Assembly: GCA_013698305.1 (NCBI GenBank)
Contig: JACCVC010000223.1
Span: 1-26,002, forward strand
Reading direction: 5' to 3'
From: Chloroflexia bacterium
Lineage (GTDB): Bacteria > Chloroflexota > Chloroflexia > Thermomicrobiales > UBA6265
DNA: 26,002 nucleotides
The notes under the pieces are model-generated. The model was not told the origin of the DNA and did not search any database. It saw only the letters and a program-made list of their open reading frames with translations. This document shows, piece by piece, positions 6,767-14,670 of the stretch (position 1 is the first letter of the stretch; every line of letters begins with the position of its first letter). The position numbers and the translations under genes were made by a program.

Positions 6767-9339
6767 CGCTTTCCTGGTTCCGACCGGAGCTTCTGTGGTG
6801 GGTGTTTGCCGTCCCGGTCGCGGTGATGCTGCCCTTCCTGCTCTTTCGAGTGCGATATCGTATTCGGCCGACGGCGATGGCTCTTCGCTCCGGGATACTG
6901 GCGCTGCTGATCGTCGCGCTCGCCGGACCGGTCGTTTTGGTGGATGGCGCGAGCTCGACCACGATGTTCCTGATGGATCGCAGCGGCAGCGTCCAACCGA
7001 GTTCGATGGACGCCGGCCAAAGCTGGGTCGAGGCGGCCATCGATAGCGCCGGCAACGACGACGCAGTGATGGTGGCGGGTTTCGGCGGCACAGTCCAGCG
7101 AATTGGGGGTCCCGGCGACGCCGCCGGGGTGAGCCTGGCGGGACTGATCGACGTAGAAGGGATCGAGACCGAAAACACCAACATTCAGGCGGCGTTGAGC
7201 CAGACCGGCGCCTTGCCGGTCGGTGGGGCGCGGATCGTGTTGGTGTCGGATGGCGCCGAAACCGAAGGTCAGGCCCGCGAGGAGATCGACGCGCTGGCCG
7301 GGGCCGGTGTCCCGGTTGATGTCGTTCGCCTGCGTGGCGTCGAGCAGGGCGAGTTTCGGATTTCGGGCGTGTCGGGACCGTCGGTCACGTGGCAGGGAAG
7401 CCAGGCGGAGTTGACCGCCTACGTCGAATCGGATCAGCCGGGCACCGCGACCGTGGAGTTGCTTGCCGACGGTGACGTCATGGAATCGCGGGAGGTGGCG
7501 CTGGATGGGGCTGGCGCCGGCGTCACCTTTGCCGTTCCCGATCTCGATCCGGGTTTCCACGTCCTTAGCGTCCAGCTTTCCGGCGCCGGTTTCGATGATG
7601 CGGTCCAGCAGAACAACCAGTGGCCGCTCGGAATCATCGTGCGCGATGCGCCTCGAGTCGCGGTGGTGAGCCCGGTGGGCGGCAATAGCGGCCAGTTGGT
7701 CGATGCGCTGGAGACGCAGGGATTCGGAATCGATACAATCGACTCCCCTACCCTGCCCAACTCGCCCGACGACCTCGCCGTCTGGGATGTGATTGTCCTC
7801 AATAATGTGCCGGCCTGGGACCTGGACGTCGACACCCAGACGGCGCTGGAGGAATACGCCCGCTCCGGCGGTGGCGTGATGGTGCTGGGCGGCACGGCCA
7901 GCTTCGGTCCCGGCGCGTACGCGACCACCACGCTGGAGTCGATGCTGCCCGTCACGGTCAAGGTGACCGACGGACGCGACCGACCGCGGGTGGCGGTGTT
8001 GCTGATAATCGACCGGTCCGGATCCATGAGTTATGGCGAATCCACCAGCGGGCAGTCCAAGATCGAGCTGGCGCGGCAGGGCGTGGTCACCGCAGCGAGC
8101 GCTCTGGTGACGGGCGATCAGGTAGGAGTGATCGCCTTCAACGACGAGCCGGCCTGGGCGCTGGAGATGATGACGTTGACCGGAGAAGACCCGGCGTCGC
8201 TGATCAAGGGCTCGATCTCGGAACTCCACCCGGACGGAGGCACCGAGCTATTCCCCGCCCTGCAGGTGGCGATCGACGGGCTGCGCAACGTCGATGCCGA
8301 TGTCCGGCACATCGTGGTGTTGTCGGACGGGCGATCTCGTGGCGCGGAGCGAGACAGCTACTTCCGGCTGCTGGACGACGCCGGCGCGGATGGCATCACC
8401 GTCTCGACCCTTGCGCTTGGGACTGATGCGGATGTCGGCCTGCTGGAGGATCTGGCGGAGGAGGGCAATGGCCGCTACCACTTTGTCTCTGATGCCACGC
8501 AGATTCCACAGATCACCTTCGAAGAAGCGCGAGCGGCCGGGAGCCAGTCGGTGCTGCGCGGGTCATTCGCGCCGGTGCAGCTGGCGCCCAGCCCGATCAT
8601 GTCCAACGTCTCGACGCAGGAGATGCCGCCGCTGGATGGGTACAACTTTGCCGGCGCGAGACCGGGCGCGCAGGTAGTGCTGGCCTCGGACCGGCGCGAT
8701 CCGCTGCTGGTGAAATGGCAGTTCGGTCTCGGTCGCGTGATCGCATGGACCGGCGACAGCGGCTCGGATTTTGCTTCGACCTGGGCAACCTGGGATGGGT
8801 ACGACCGGTTCTGGGGCAACGCGCTTTCCTGGGTGCTCCCCGATCCGGCGAATCAGCAATTCGCGGTCGGCGTCGAGCAGTCGGGTGACCAGGCGATCGT
8901 AAGCATCTCCAGTGATTCACTCGCCCTCACATCGTCAGCGCAGATAAGGGTCAGGGATCAGAGCGGGGACATCGTTGCCGGTCCTGTCGATGGCGCGTCC
9001 GTATCAGCGGGTGGCGTCTCCATTCCGGTGGAGACCGGTCCTGCCTGGGTGATGGAGATCGCCGACGGATCGATCGAGGAAAGGCATGCCGTGACGCTTG
9101 CGCCGGGCGAGGAGTGGCAACCCTCAGTTGAGGGCGCGGAGTTGCTGAACGCGATTGCCGTCGGCACTGGTGGGCGGGTATTCGATCTGGACGACGAGCC
9201 GGCATCGGTATTCCAGGGCGATGCCGACGCGAGCGCCCGCCAGGAAGTTCGGGCGGTGTGGTGGGTCCCGACGTTGCTGGCGGTGCTGCTGTTTATCGGC
9301 GATATCGCCGCCCGGCTCGGCGTCCGGTTCAATCGATAG
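6763..9339 (+). CDS. Membrane protein with two VWA domains and a GATase-like domain
   Basis: An 858-residue protein. Two N-terminal helices (about 9-28 and 42-61) precede a first VWA domain with D72-R-S-G-S. A beta-rich segment (about 205-285) resembling an Ig-like domain follows, then a class-I glutamine-amidotransferase-like fold from about 297 (PRVAVVSPVGG to GGGVMVLGG near 369). A second VWA domain with D417-R-S-G-S-M interrupts or follows this fold, and GATase-like sequence resumes near 620-690. A C-terminal helix lies at about 830-850. No obvious catalytic Cys is seen, so amidotransferase activity is not expected. GGGAGGG lies upstream of ATG 6763, which overlaps the previous stop; this start is chosen over an upstream in-frame ATG at 6703. 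It is the last gene of the operon; hairpins follow at 9372-9418. Confidence 0.88.
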   Translation: MTLSWFRPELLWWVFAVPVAVMLPFLLFRVRYRIRPTAMALRSGILALLIVALAGPVVLVDGASSTTMFLMDRSGSVQPSSMDAGQSWVEAAIDSAGNDDAVMVAGFGGTVQRIGGPGDAAGVSLAGLIDVEGIETENTNIQAALSQTGALPVGGARIVLVSDGAETEGQAREEIDALAGAGVPVDVVRLRGVEQGEFRISGVSGPSVTWQGSQAELTAYVESDQPGTATVELLADGDVMESREVALDGAGAGVTFAVPDLDPGFHVLSVQLSGAGFDDAVQQNNQWPLGIIVRDAPRVAVVSPVGGNSGQLVDALETQGFGIDTIDSPTLPNSPDDLAVWDVIVLNNVPAWDLDVDTQTALEEYARSGGGVMVLGGTASFGPGAYATTTLESMLPVTVKVTDGRDRPRVAVLLIIDRSGSMSYGESTSGQSKIELARQGVVTAASALVTGDQVGVIAFNDEPAWALEMMTLTGEDPASLIKGSISELHPDGGTELFPALQVAIDGLRNVDADVRHIVVLSDGRSRGAERDSYFRLLDDAGADGITVSTLALGTDADVGLLEDLAEEGNGRYHFVSDATQIPQITFEEARAAGSQSVLRGSFAPVQLAPSPIMSNVSTQEMPPLDGYNFAGARPGAQVVLASDRRDPLLVKWQFGLGRVIAWTGDSGSDFASTWATWDGYDRFWGNALSWVLPDPANQQFAVGVEQSGDQAIVSISSDSLALTSSAQIRVRDQSGDIVAGPVDGASVSAGGVSIPVETGPAWVMEIADGSIEERHAVTLAPGEEWQPSVEGAELLNAIAVGTGGRVFDLDDEPASVFQGDADASARQEVRAVWWVPTLLAVLLFIGDIAARLGVRFNR

Positions 9340-9371
9340 CCCTCCCTGCCCTGCCCTCATGCAACGGACGA

Positions 9372-9418
9372 GGGCCGGCACAAGGCACGGCCCGTACGGA
9401 AGGCCCTTGTGGCCTTCC
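9372..9418. terminator. Tandem hairpins between convergent genes
   Basis: Two perfect inverted repeats lie side by side: GGGCCG (9372-9377) with CGGCCC (9388-9393), and GGAAGGCC (9398-9405) with GGCCTTCC (9411-9418) around a CTTGT loop. They sit between the end of the VWA operon and the end of the minus-strand hydrolase gene, where a bidirectional terminator is expected. Neither side has a clear T-run, so the intrinsic terminator call is moderate. Confidence 0.5.
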
Positions 9419-9447
9419 TCCTCCGCCTGGCTCACGCCACTTTCATA

Positions 9448-10767
9448 TCAATCAATATTTGTTATGTCTCTTTCTTCAGGCGATAACAACCGGGCGGACT
9501 CCTGTGACTCATCCCACTCGATCTTCGGCGGCGCGTTGAACAATGCCTCCCGGTAGATTGCCGCCGCCCGGATGCGGTCGTCCACCCGGGTGGACTGGTC
9601 CGCCTGCACCGCGTGGAACCATTGGGCGGCGTCGGTTGTCCAGGCAGGTAGCTCGTTGTAAAGCACGTGCCCTCCTTCCGGATACCAGTCCAGGGTCGAC
9701 AGCGCTCCGAGCCGTGAGGCAAGCATGGTCGATTCGCTCGGCGGCACGACCAGGTCGCGGCCGCCACCCACGATCAGCGTCGGTCGCTGGATCGTGGGCG
9801 CCATGTCGTGCAACGAGAAGGATGCGGCGATCTCCTCCACGTTGCCCTCGCCGCCATCAATCAGGGATGCTCTCAACTCTGCCTTGTGCAGTGGCGATGC
9901 ATGCTCAATCCATCTCGCTGGCTCGTACGGTGGCGTCACCGCGATGGCCGCCGCGATGCGCCGGTCGTAAGCGAGTGAGCGAATGGCCAGGTTGCCGCCG
10001 ATGCTGATGCCCAGTACCCCTACCCTGCGCGGGTCGACCACGGGAAAGGACCGAAGCATCTCGAAGACACCGTTGAGAAGATCATCGTGATCCGGAGAGA
10101 TCGGTCCGAGGTGCCGGGATTCGCCAGTGCCGGGTGAGTCGATGAACAGCGTGGCGATCCCGAGCTGGTCGAACGGCGCTGACCATCGCATCACCTCCTC
10201 CTTGACGGTGCTGGCGCCGTTGATCGAGACGATAAGCGCCGAGGGTTCGGGAGAGTCAGGACCGGGCACGAGAATCGCGGGCAGGTCGTGGTTGCGCCAA
10301 GGAATGTTGACCTTGCGTGCGTGCGGCGCGATATCGGGGAGCGCCTGGGCGACGAGCGTTGCCGCGGTGGTCCGGCAATGTTCTGGGGTCCGCGGATCGG
10401 GGCCGGGGAAGAGTTGGGCAACGTGATAGCAGAACCCCGCCATCATCCGTGCCTGGGCCGCGTCACGACGGAGGTTCCCCGATACCTGGCGGCGAAAGTC
10501 GCCGAGAAAGCGCTGGGCCGTTTCGATCCAGGCATTGGTCCAGTCTTTCAGGCTCCTGATCTCCCGGAGTGTTTCGACCATGATGTCGAATGGAATGCCC
10601 ATCGCCAGGATTCTTGCTCGCAACGAGGCGGGAAGCACGGTCCCGCCTCGAAGGCGCAGGGACGCACTGACATAACGATCATCGTAGTTTTTGCTCCAGC
10701 GCCAGGCGTCTGCCTGATATCGCCAGGATTTCGGAGTCGCGCGCTGGCGCGGAGCCGTTGATGACAT
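9448..10767 (-). CDS. FrsA/DHPON-hydrolase-like alpha/beta hydrolase
   Basis: A 439-residue protein with a roughly 150-residue helical N-terminal part and a C-terminal alpha/beta hydrolase domain. The nucleophile elbow is G-I-S255-I-G-G. The likely acid is D338 in GGGRDLVVPPSES and the base H367 in PEGGHVLYNE. NGASTVKEE and FIDSPGTGES match the conserved core of the family containing 2,6-dihydroxypseudooxynicotine hydrolase and FrsA-like esterases. The substrate cannot be told from sequence. The ATG at 10767 is chosen because GAGG lies 7 nt upstream; an in-frame TTG at 10797 has no such site. It lies 48 nt downstream of the macro-domain gene on the same strand, probably in one transcript. A GTCCACCCGGGTGGAC palindrome sits inside the 3' part of the gene (9580-9595). 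Confidence 0.85.
   Translation of the reverse strand: MSSTAPRQRATPKSWRYQADAWRWSKNYDDRYVSASLRLRGGTVLPASLRARILAMGIPFDIMVETLREIRSLKDWTNAWIETAQRFLGDFRRQVSGNLRRDAAQARMMAGFCYHVAQLFPGPDPRTPEHCRTTAATLVAQALPDIAPHARKVNIPWRNHDLPAILVPGPDSPEPSALIVSINGASTVKEEVMRWSAPFDQLGIATLFIDSPGTGESRHLGPISPDHDDLLNGVFEMLRSFPVVDPRRVGVLGISIGGNLAIRSLAYDRRIAAAIAVTPPYEPARWIEHASPLHKAELRASLIDGGEGNVEEIAASFSLHDMAPTIQRPTLIVGGGRDLVVPPSESTMLASRLGALSTLDWYPEGGHVLYNELPAWTTDAAQWFHAVQADQSTRVDDRIRAAAIYREALFNAPPKIEWDESQESARLLSPEERDITNID
9580..9595. repeat. 16-bp palindrome GTCCACCCGGGTGGAC, copy 1
   Basis: A perfect 16-bp palindrome inside the hydrolase coding region, about 130 nt before its stop codon; in frame it encodes STRVD. Identical or near-identical copies occur at 17035-17050 and 21089-21104, with a central variant at 11506-11527. 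Function unknown. Confidence 0.75.
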
Positions 10768-10815
10768 GGAGTGACCTCGTCTGGATGTATGCAGCAATCT
10801 TGATGTCTGGACAAA

Positions 10816-11427
10816 TCAGGTCGAGCGAAGTTCCCACCACAACTGATAGGCCTGTTGCAGCAACGCAAACGTGTCGCGAACGTCGCGTTTGTCAGGACAC
10901 GCGATGGTGATCGTTTCGATCCGGGAGGTGTACCGGCGCAAATGCCCGGCGAGTTCGTCAACCACGACCACGTAGACGTCCTGCTGCGTGAGCCGACCTG
11001 TGCCGACACCCGAACCAACCGGTGGGATAACGAGCGACCTTACCCGGTGCCGCTCCGCTGACTGGAGCGCGCTGGCAACTGCCTTTTCGACGAGGTCGAG
11101 CCGCGTGGACCCGCCGAGATCGTCGAACACGACGGCGTGTAAGACCAGTTGGATTCCGACGCTAGTCAGATCTCCGCTGGATGTCGCAACCGCCGTGCCG
11201 AGGGTGAGCGGCGCCTGGGCCATAATCTCGCGCTCAACATCCGCGCCGCCGCGCAAGCGAACCAGCCCAGCGGCGCCAGCCACCATCATCCCACGACGGT
11301 TGGCTGGGCAGACGATGGCGTCGGCATCGGTGCAGAACGCATCCCCGGCACACACCTGTACGGTGGTGCGTCCAAAGCGGAGCGACGGATGGCGGATGGG
11401 TTCAACGGAGCTGGTGGGGTTGGGCAC
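10816..11427 (-). CDS. Macro domain protein (ADP-ribose-binding type)
   Basis: A 203-residue single-domain protein with the macro-domain pattern. An N-terminal strand reads VQVCAGDAF (G28-D29), then DAIVCPANRRG (36-46, where most members have IVNAAN), MVAGAAGLVRLRGGADVEREI in the ribose/phosphate loop region, a strand LVLHAVVFDD, and LVIPPVGSGVGTGRL (about 132-146) as the second phosphate-binding loop. Macro domains bind or hydrolyse ADP-ribose derivatives such as ADP-ribosylated proteins or O-acetyl-ADP-ribose. The first Asn of the usual NAAN is Cys here while the last Asn is kept, so binding is plausible and hydrolase activity uncertain. The start is a GTG at 11427 with AGGGA about 5 nt upstream. 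It leads the pair with the alpha/beta hydrolase 48 nt downstream. Confidence 0.85.
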   Translation of the reverse strand: MPNPTSSVEPIRHPSLRFGRTTVQVCAGDAFCTDADAIVCPANRRGMMVAGAAGLVRLRGGADVEREIMAQAPLTLGTAVATSSGDLTSVGIQLVLHAVVFDDLGGSTRLDLVEKAVASALQSAERHRVRSLVIPPVGSGVGTGRLTQQDVYVVVVDELAGHLRRYTSRIETITIACPDKRDVRDTFALLQQAYQLWWELRST

Positions 11428-11505
11428 GGGGTTCCCTGCAACGACGCAACTTGCGGCATGCCGCGGCGATGCAGAAGTCTACCATCGCCCCGGAACGGCA
11501 GTGCC

Positions 11506-11527
11506 GAGGTCCACCTGGGTGGACCTC
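11506..11527. terminator. Perfect 10-bp inverted repeat behind the anti-sigma gene (palindrome variant)
   Basis: GAGGTCCACC (11506-11515) and GGTGGACCTC (11518-11527) are perfect reverse complements around a central TG. The site lies 28-49 nt beyond the stop of the minus-strand anti-sigma gene, so it may form a terminator hairpin, although the loop is very tight and no T-run follows. Its core is a one-centre variant of the repeated GTCCACCCGGGTGGAC palindrome, so it may instead be a protein-binding site. Confidence 0.5.
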
Positions 11528-11554
11528 AACTCCAAACGCCGCATGGCGAAGGCG

Positions 11555-13846
11555 CTATGGTTGGAGAGCAGCCGGATCGAGCAGGCGGAGCAGGTCGTTG
11601 GACTGGTCGATGAAGATGATGCCGGTGCTTCGCCAAACGACGCTGCCCGTGTCGATCGAGGAATCGCTTGCCCCGATGAACGCGCCATCGCGGCTCCAGA
11701 GCTCGATGCCCGAGCCGGTGCTGATCGCCACGGTTGACGTGTCCGGCGACAGATCGTAATCGACGCCATTGAAGGGGATCGAGTTGATCGCGGTGCCCGG
11801 TGACGACGTGCTGGCGACGATCAGCTCGCTGCCAGCAACATAGGTAATCAAGCCGTCGGCGTGGTTGGTTCGCACCAATTGAACATCGCCATACGGGTTG
11901 CCATCGATCACCTGCACGCTCCCGCCCTCGACCAGCAGCCAGGCGGAATCCGTGGGCACCAGCGTGCCGATGTTGACGGGATAGGCTGAGCCGAGCGCCG
12001 TCACATTTCCATCAAGGCTGCCGATTCCCTCATCCGATACCGGTGCGCCGTTCCATTCGACCGCGCGGAGTTCCACCGCCTGATCCGCGGTTGTCCGCTG
12101 ATAGATCAGGGTGCTGTCGACCCAGCCGATCGACTCGTCGATGAACGCGACATCGTCACTCGAGGACGTTGCCTCGACGCAATCTCCGCCCGCGCAGATC
12201 GCCAGCGCTTCGCTTTCTCCATCGGAAACTGGCTGCACGTCGAGATCGTCCCGGAAGAGCGACACGCCATCCGGATTGGGTCCGAAAATCGGATCGTCAG
12301 TGAATCCAAGCCGCTCATCGGGTGAACCCGAGATGGTGCCGTCGCTGTACACCGGCGAATTGCTCAGATCGAAGGAGCCAGGTTCGATATCGGCTTGTTC
12401 GCCATCCTGATCCACGTCATCGATCGCCGGAGTTGAATCGCCCTCGGGGGCCAACGCGCCAACGATGTCCTGAACGTCATCATCATCGTCAATTGCGGTG
12501 GGTCCGGAATCGCCGTCGATTACCGGAGGATCGGACGAATCATCGTCGATCGGCACGATGATCTGGTCATCGTCATCGTCTGATGGTCTGGTCCGCGGCC
12601 CGGAGTCGCCGCCGGGTCCGGAATCCTCGTCGTTGTCGCCGCCCGGTGGCCCGATAACCGGGGCGGTGCCGTCGCCGCTTTCGACATCTGCTTCGGTTTC
12701 CAGGGCCTCACTCGTCTGAGCCGTGTCGCTGTCGCCATCGTCGCTGGCCTGGCCACCCACACCGCTATCCGGCTCGGCGGGCGCGCCAGAGTCATCATCC
12801 GCTTCCACAGGTATTCCGTCCACGGGCACGATCAGCGGCGACGACTCTTCGTCATCACGCTCATCTGGTGGAGACGGTGTGTCCTCGACTGGTGGGTCCG
12901 TGGGCGCGGGAACCGGCGTCTCCGTTGGAGCAGGCGTTTCGGTCGCGGGAACCGGCGACTCGGTCGGCAAAGGTGTCGCGGTCGCGGGTACGGGTGTCTC
13001 CGTTGGTGACGCCTCCGTCGGCGCTGGGGCTGGTGTGGGCGGCAACGATGTCGCGATCAGGCTGGCGGGACTGATCCCAGCTGACTCTTCTTCGACTTCC
13101 TCGGTTGGGGCGTCCGAATTCGGGAACTCATCTCCGGTGATTCCGGTGAGATTGGTCGGCGCGTCGTCGTCAGGCTCCGCCGCCTCAGTGGGCGCATCCG
13201 TAGGCGCGGAAACAGCCGTCTCGGCCATGGCCAGATCAGTGTCTTCAGGTGGCGTCTCGGTGGGCGCAGGTTCCTCTGTGGGCGCCTCGGTCGCGGTCGC
13301 CGGTGTCTGCGTTGGGGGCTCATCGGTGGGCGCGACGGCTTCCGTGGTCGGCTCTGGCTCGGGTGTTGTGGTCGACACGGGCGCCGCCTCGGTCGCAAAC
13401 GTCAACTCCGACGTCTCGGCGGTTTCCGTGGCGAGGGCGAGGCTCTCACGCGTGCCGGCGGCAAGGCGCGTGTCCTGATCTCCGTCGCCGTTGTCGTCGA
13501 CCAGTCGCATGATCGCGACCGCCGAGAAGGCGATGACGATCAACGCGATCGCCGCCGTCGAAACGATCGCGGCGGTCTGGCCGGTGAGCGCGCCGGACAG
13601 ACGCTGCTGCCACGTGCTCTGGCTCTCGATCGCTGCCCACACGTTTTGCCGCACCACGGGGCTAGCGGGCAGGAACGGCATCGCGCGCAACGACGACGCC
13701 AGCCGCGTGCTGCTGTCCGCGAACGCCCGGCACTGCTCGCAGGACGCAAGATGCCCATTGAGAACATCGTCAATATAGGTATCCAGTGGGTTGTCCAGGC
13801 GTTCGGAAATCAGCGCCTGCGCTTCAGCGTGCGTGATCGTGATCAT
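11555..13846 (-). CDS. Large transmembrane zinc anti-sigma factor with propeller-like sensor domain
   Basis: A 763-residue protein. The N-terminal cytoplasmic domain contains H32-x3-C36-x2-C39, the zf-HC2/ZAS anti-sigma signature. A transmembrane helix follows at about 91-113. Residues about 150-330 are a Thr/Pro/Glu-rich repeat stalk (many APTE and ETPVPA units) and 330-480 an Asp/Gly/Ser-rich stretch. Residues about 520-763 form a beta-rich, possibly TolB/propeller-like domain with repeated short strands such as LIVASTSSPGT and IELWSRDGAFIG. The gene overlaps the ECF sigma gene by ATGA (13843-13846), with GGGGAGG upstream of the start. By family knowledge it should bind and inhibit that sigma factor and release it on an envelope signal. 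The signal is unknown. The extracytoplasmic part is far larger than in typical ZAS proteins. Confidence 0.85.
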   Translation of the reverse strand: MITITHAEAQALISERLDNPLDTYIDDVLNGHLASCEQCRAFADSSTRLASSLRAMPFLPASPVVRQNVWAAIESQSTWQQRLSGALTGQTAAIVSTAAIALIVIAFSAVAIMRLVDDNGDGDQDTRLAAGTRESLALATETAETSELTFATEAAPVSTTTPEPEPTTEAVAPTDEPPTQTPATATEAPTEEPAPTETPPEDTDLAMAETAVSAPTDAPTEAAEPDDDAPTNLTGITGDEFPNSDAPTEEVEEESAGISPASLIATSLPPTPAPAPTEASPTETPVPATATPLPTESPVPATETPAPTETPVPAPTDPPVEDTPSPPDERDDEESSPLIVPVDGIPVEADDDSGAPAEPDSGVGGQASDDGDSDTAQTSEALETEADVESGDGTAPVIGPPGGDNDEDSGPGGDSGPRTRPSDDDDDQIIVPIDDDSSDPPVIDGDSGPTAIDDDDDVQDIVGALAPEGDSTPAIDDVDQDGEQADIEPGSFDLSNSPVYSDGTISGSPDERLGFTDDPIFGPNPDGVSLFRDDLDVQPVSDGESEALAICAGGDCVEATSSSDDVAFIDESIGWVDSTLIYQRTTADQAVELRAVEWNGAPVSDEGIGSLDGNVTALGSAYPVNIGTLVPTDSAWLLVEGGSVQVIDGNPYGDVQLVRTNHADGLITYVAGSELIVASTSSPGTAINSIPFNGVDYDLSPDTSTVAISTGSGIELWSRDGAFIGASDSSIDTGSVVWRSTGIIFIDQSNDLLRLLDPAALQP

Positions 13847-14397
13847 GTCAGATCCTCCCCGCCGATAGCGTCCGGATCGTTGTCGTAGACCTTCGCGAAC
13901 GCCTTGCGCGCGCGAAAGAGGCGAAGTTTAGCGGCATTTTCGGTAATGTCCAGAGCGAGCGCGGTTTCCGCGATTGACAGTCCCTGATAGTGCCGCAGCA
14001 GCAGCACGGCGGCGTAATGATTGGGCAATTCATCGAGCGCACGTGAGATATCGGTTTTGCGCGCGACGGAGCGGTCAATCGCTTCGGCGCCCGTTTCCCG
14101 GTCGCCGACGAAAGGCAGCCACTTGATGACCTTGCCGCGTCGGAGATGGCTGATGGCGGTGTTGGTCGCAATCCGGTAAAGCCAGGCCTTGAAGGCGAGG
14201 TCGTCACGGGTGCGCGGCAACGCCTTGTACGCCTTGATGAAGGCGTCCTGGGTCAGGTCTTCAGCCAGCGCGCGGTCGTTGACCATGCGATGCAGATAGT
14301 TCAGGATGGGGGCGTGATACTGCTCGAAGAGTTGCGAGAACGCGGCTTGATCGCCCGCTCGCGCACGGTCGACGAGAATTTGATCGTCGATCGACAC
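13843..14397 (-). CDS. ECF-type RNA polymerase sigma factor
   Basis: A 184-residue sigma-70 family factor with regions 2 and 4 only. Region 2 shows LVDRARAGDQAAFSQLFEQY, then RALAEDLTQDAFIKAYKALP and FKAWLYRIATNTAISHLRRG. Region 4 shows ALDELPNHYAAVLLLRHYQG, LSIAETALALDITENAAKLR and LFRARKAF, the helix-turn-helix that reads the -35 element. I chose a GTG at 14397 because GGGAG lies 7 nt upstream and the protein then begins right before region 2; an in-frame ATG at 14463 adds 22 residues (MESTVNLTWAGG...) with only a distant AAGG. It is the first gene of a two-gene operon with its anti-sigma factor, whose start overlaps its stop. A possible autoregulatory ECF promoter lies at 14499-14526. Confidence 0.93.
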   Translation of the reverse strand: MSIDDQILVDRARAGDQAAFSQLFEQYHAPILNYLHRMVNDRALAEDLTQDAFIKAYKALPRTRDDLAFKAWLYRIATNTAISHLRRGKVIKWLPFVGDRETGAEAIDRSVARKTDISRALDELPNHYAAVLLLRHYQGLSIAETALALDITENAAKLRLFRARKAFAKVYDNDPDAIGGEDLT

Positions 14398-14498
14398 GTA
14401 TGGTCTCCCGAAAGCAATGGTGGGCAGCCCCCCCGCCCATGTCAAATTCACCGTAGATTCCATTGGATTCGGGTACCTTCCTTCCTCTCCCTGCCCAT

Positions 14499-14526
14499 CA
14501 AACGAGCGGGGTAGGCGGAAGGTTTC
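14499..14526 (-). promoter_or_regulatory. Candidate ECF-type promoter for the sigma/anti-sigma operon
   Basis: On the minus strand GAAACC (14526-14521) and CGTTTG (14504-14499) are separated by 16 nt. This resembles ECF promoters of the GGAAC-N16/17-CGT class and sits upstream of the sigma gene, where an autoregulatory promoter is expected. The match is imperfect, so this is a candidate only. Confidence 0.35.
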
Positions 14527-14642
14527 GCACCGTCATTGGATTCATCGTCAGGGGCTGTGTAGGCTAGGGACGAGAATCACTGCCACAAGAGCATAGCATG
14601 ATGGACACGCGGCCCTGGCGTTCGGACGGCTTGCGGAATGAA

Positions 14643-14658
14643 CGTTTCACGTGAAACC
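14643..14658. promoter_or_regulatory. parS: parS-like ParB binding site
   Basis: GTTTCACGTGAAAC at 14644-14657 is a perfect 14-bp palindrome identical to the core of the bacterial parS consensus TGTTTCACGTGAAACA; only the outermost base on each side differs (C instead of T, C instead of A). It lies in the gap between the sigma operon and the YihY gene, 13-27 nt past the latter's stop. parS sites load ParB and usually cluster near the replication origin. No parA or parB gene is in the window. Confidence 0.8.
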
Positions 14659-14670
14659 ACAACGACACGA

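Noticed and set aside
6610..8229. Long minus-strand open frame (539 residues) opposite the VWA genes
   Set aside because: It is opposite two well-supported plus-strand genes with domains and overlaps. Its sequence is Arg/His/Gln/Asp-rich without domains, as expected of an antisense shadow in GC-rich DNA.
12830..13400. Repetitive DNA that could suggest a repeat array or CRISPR
   Set aside because: The repeats are degenerate codons for PTE-type protein units in the anti-sigma stalk; there are no equal-length repeats with unique spacers.
12723..13478. Plus-strand Gly/Ser/Val repeat frame (251 residues)
   Set aside because: It is the antisense of the Thr/Pro/Glu stalk of the anti-sigma factor; the apparent repeats only mirror that stalk.
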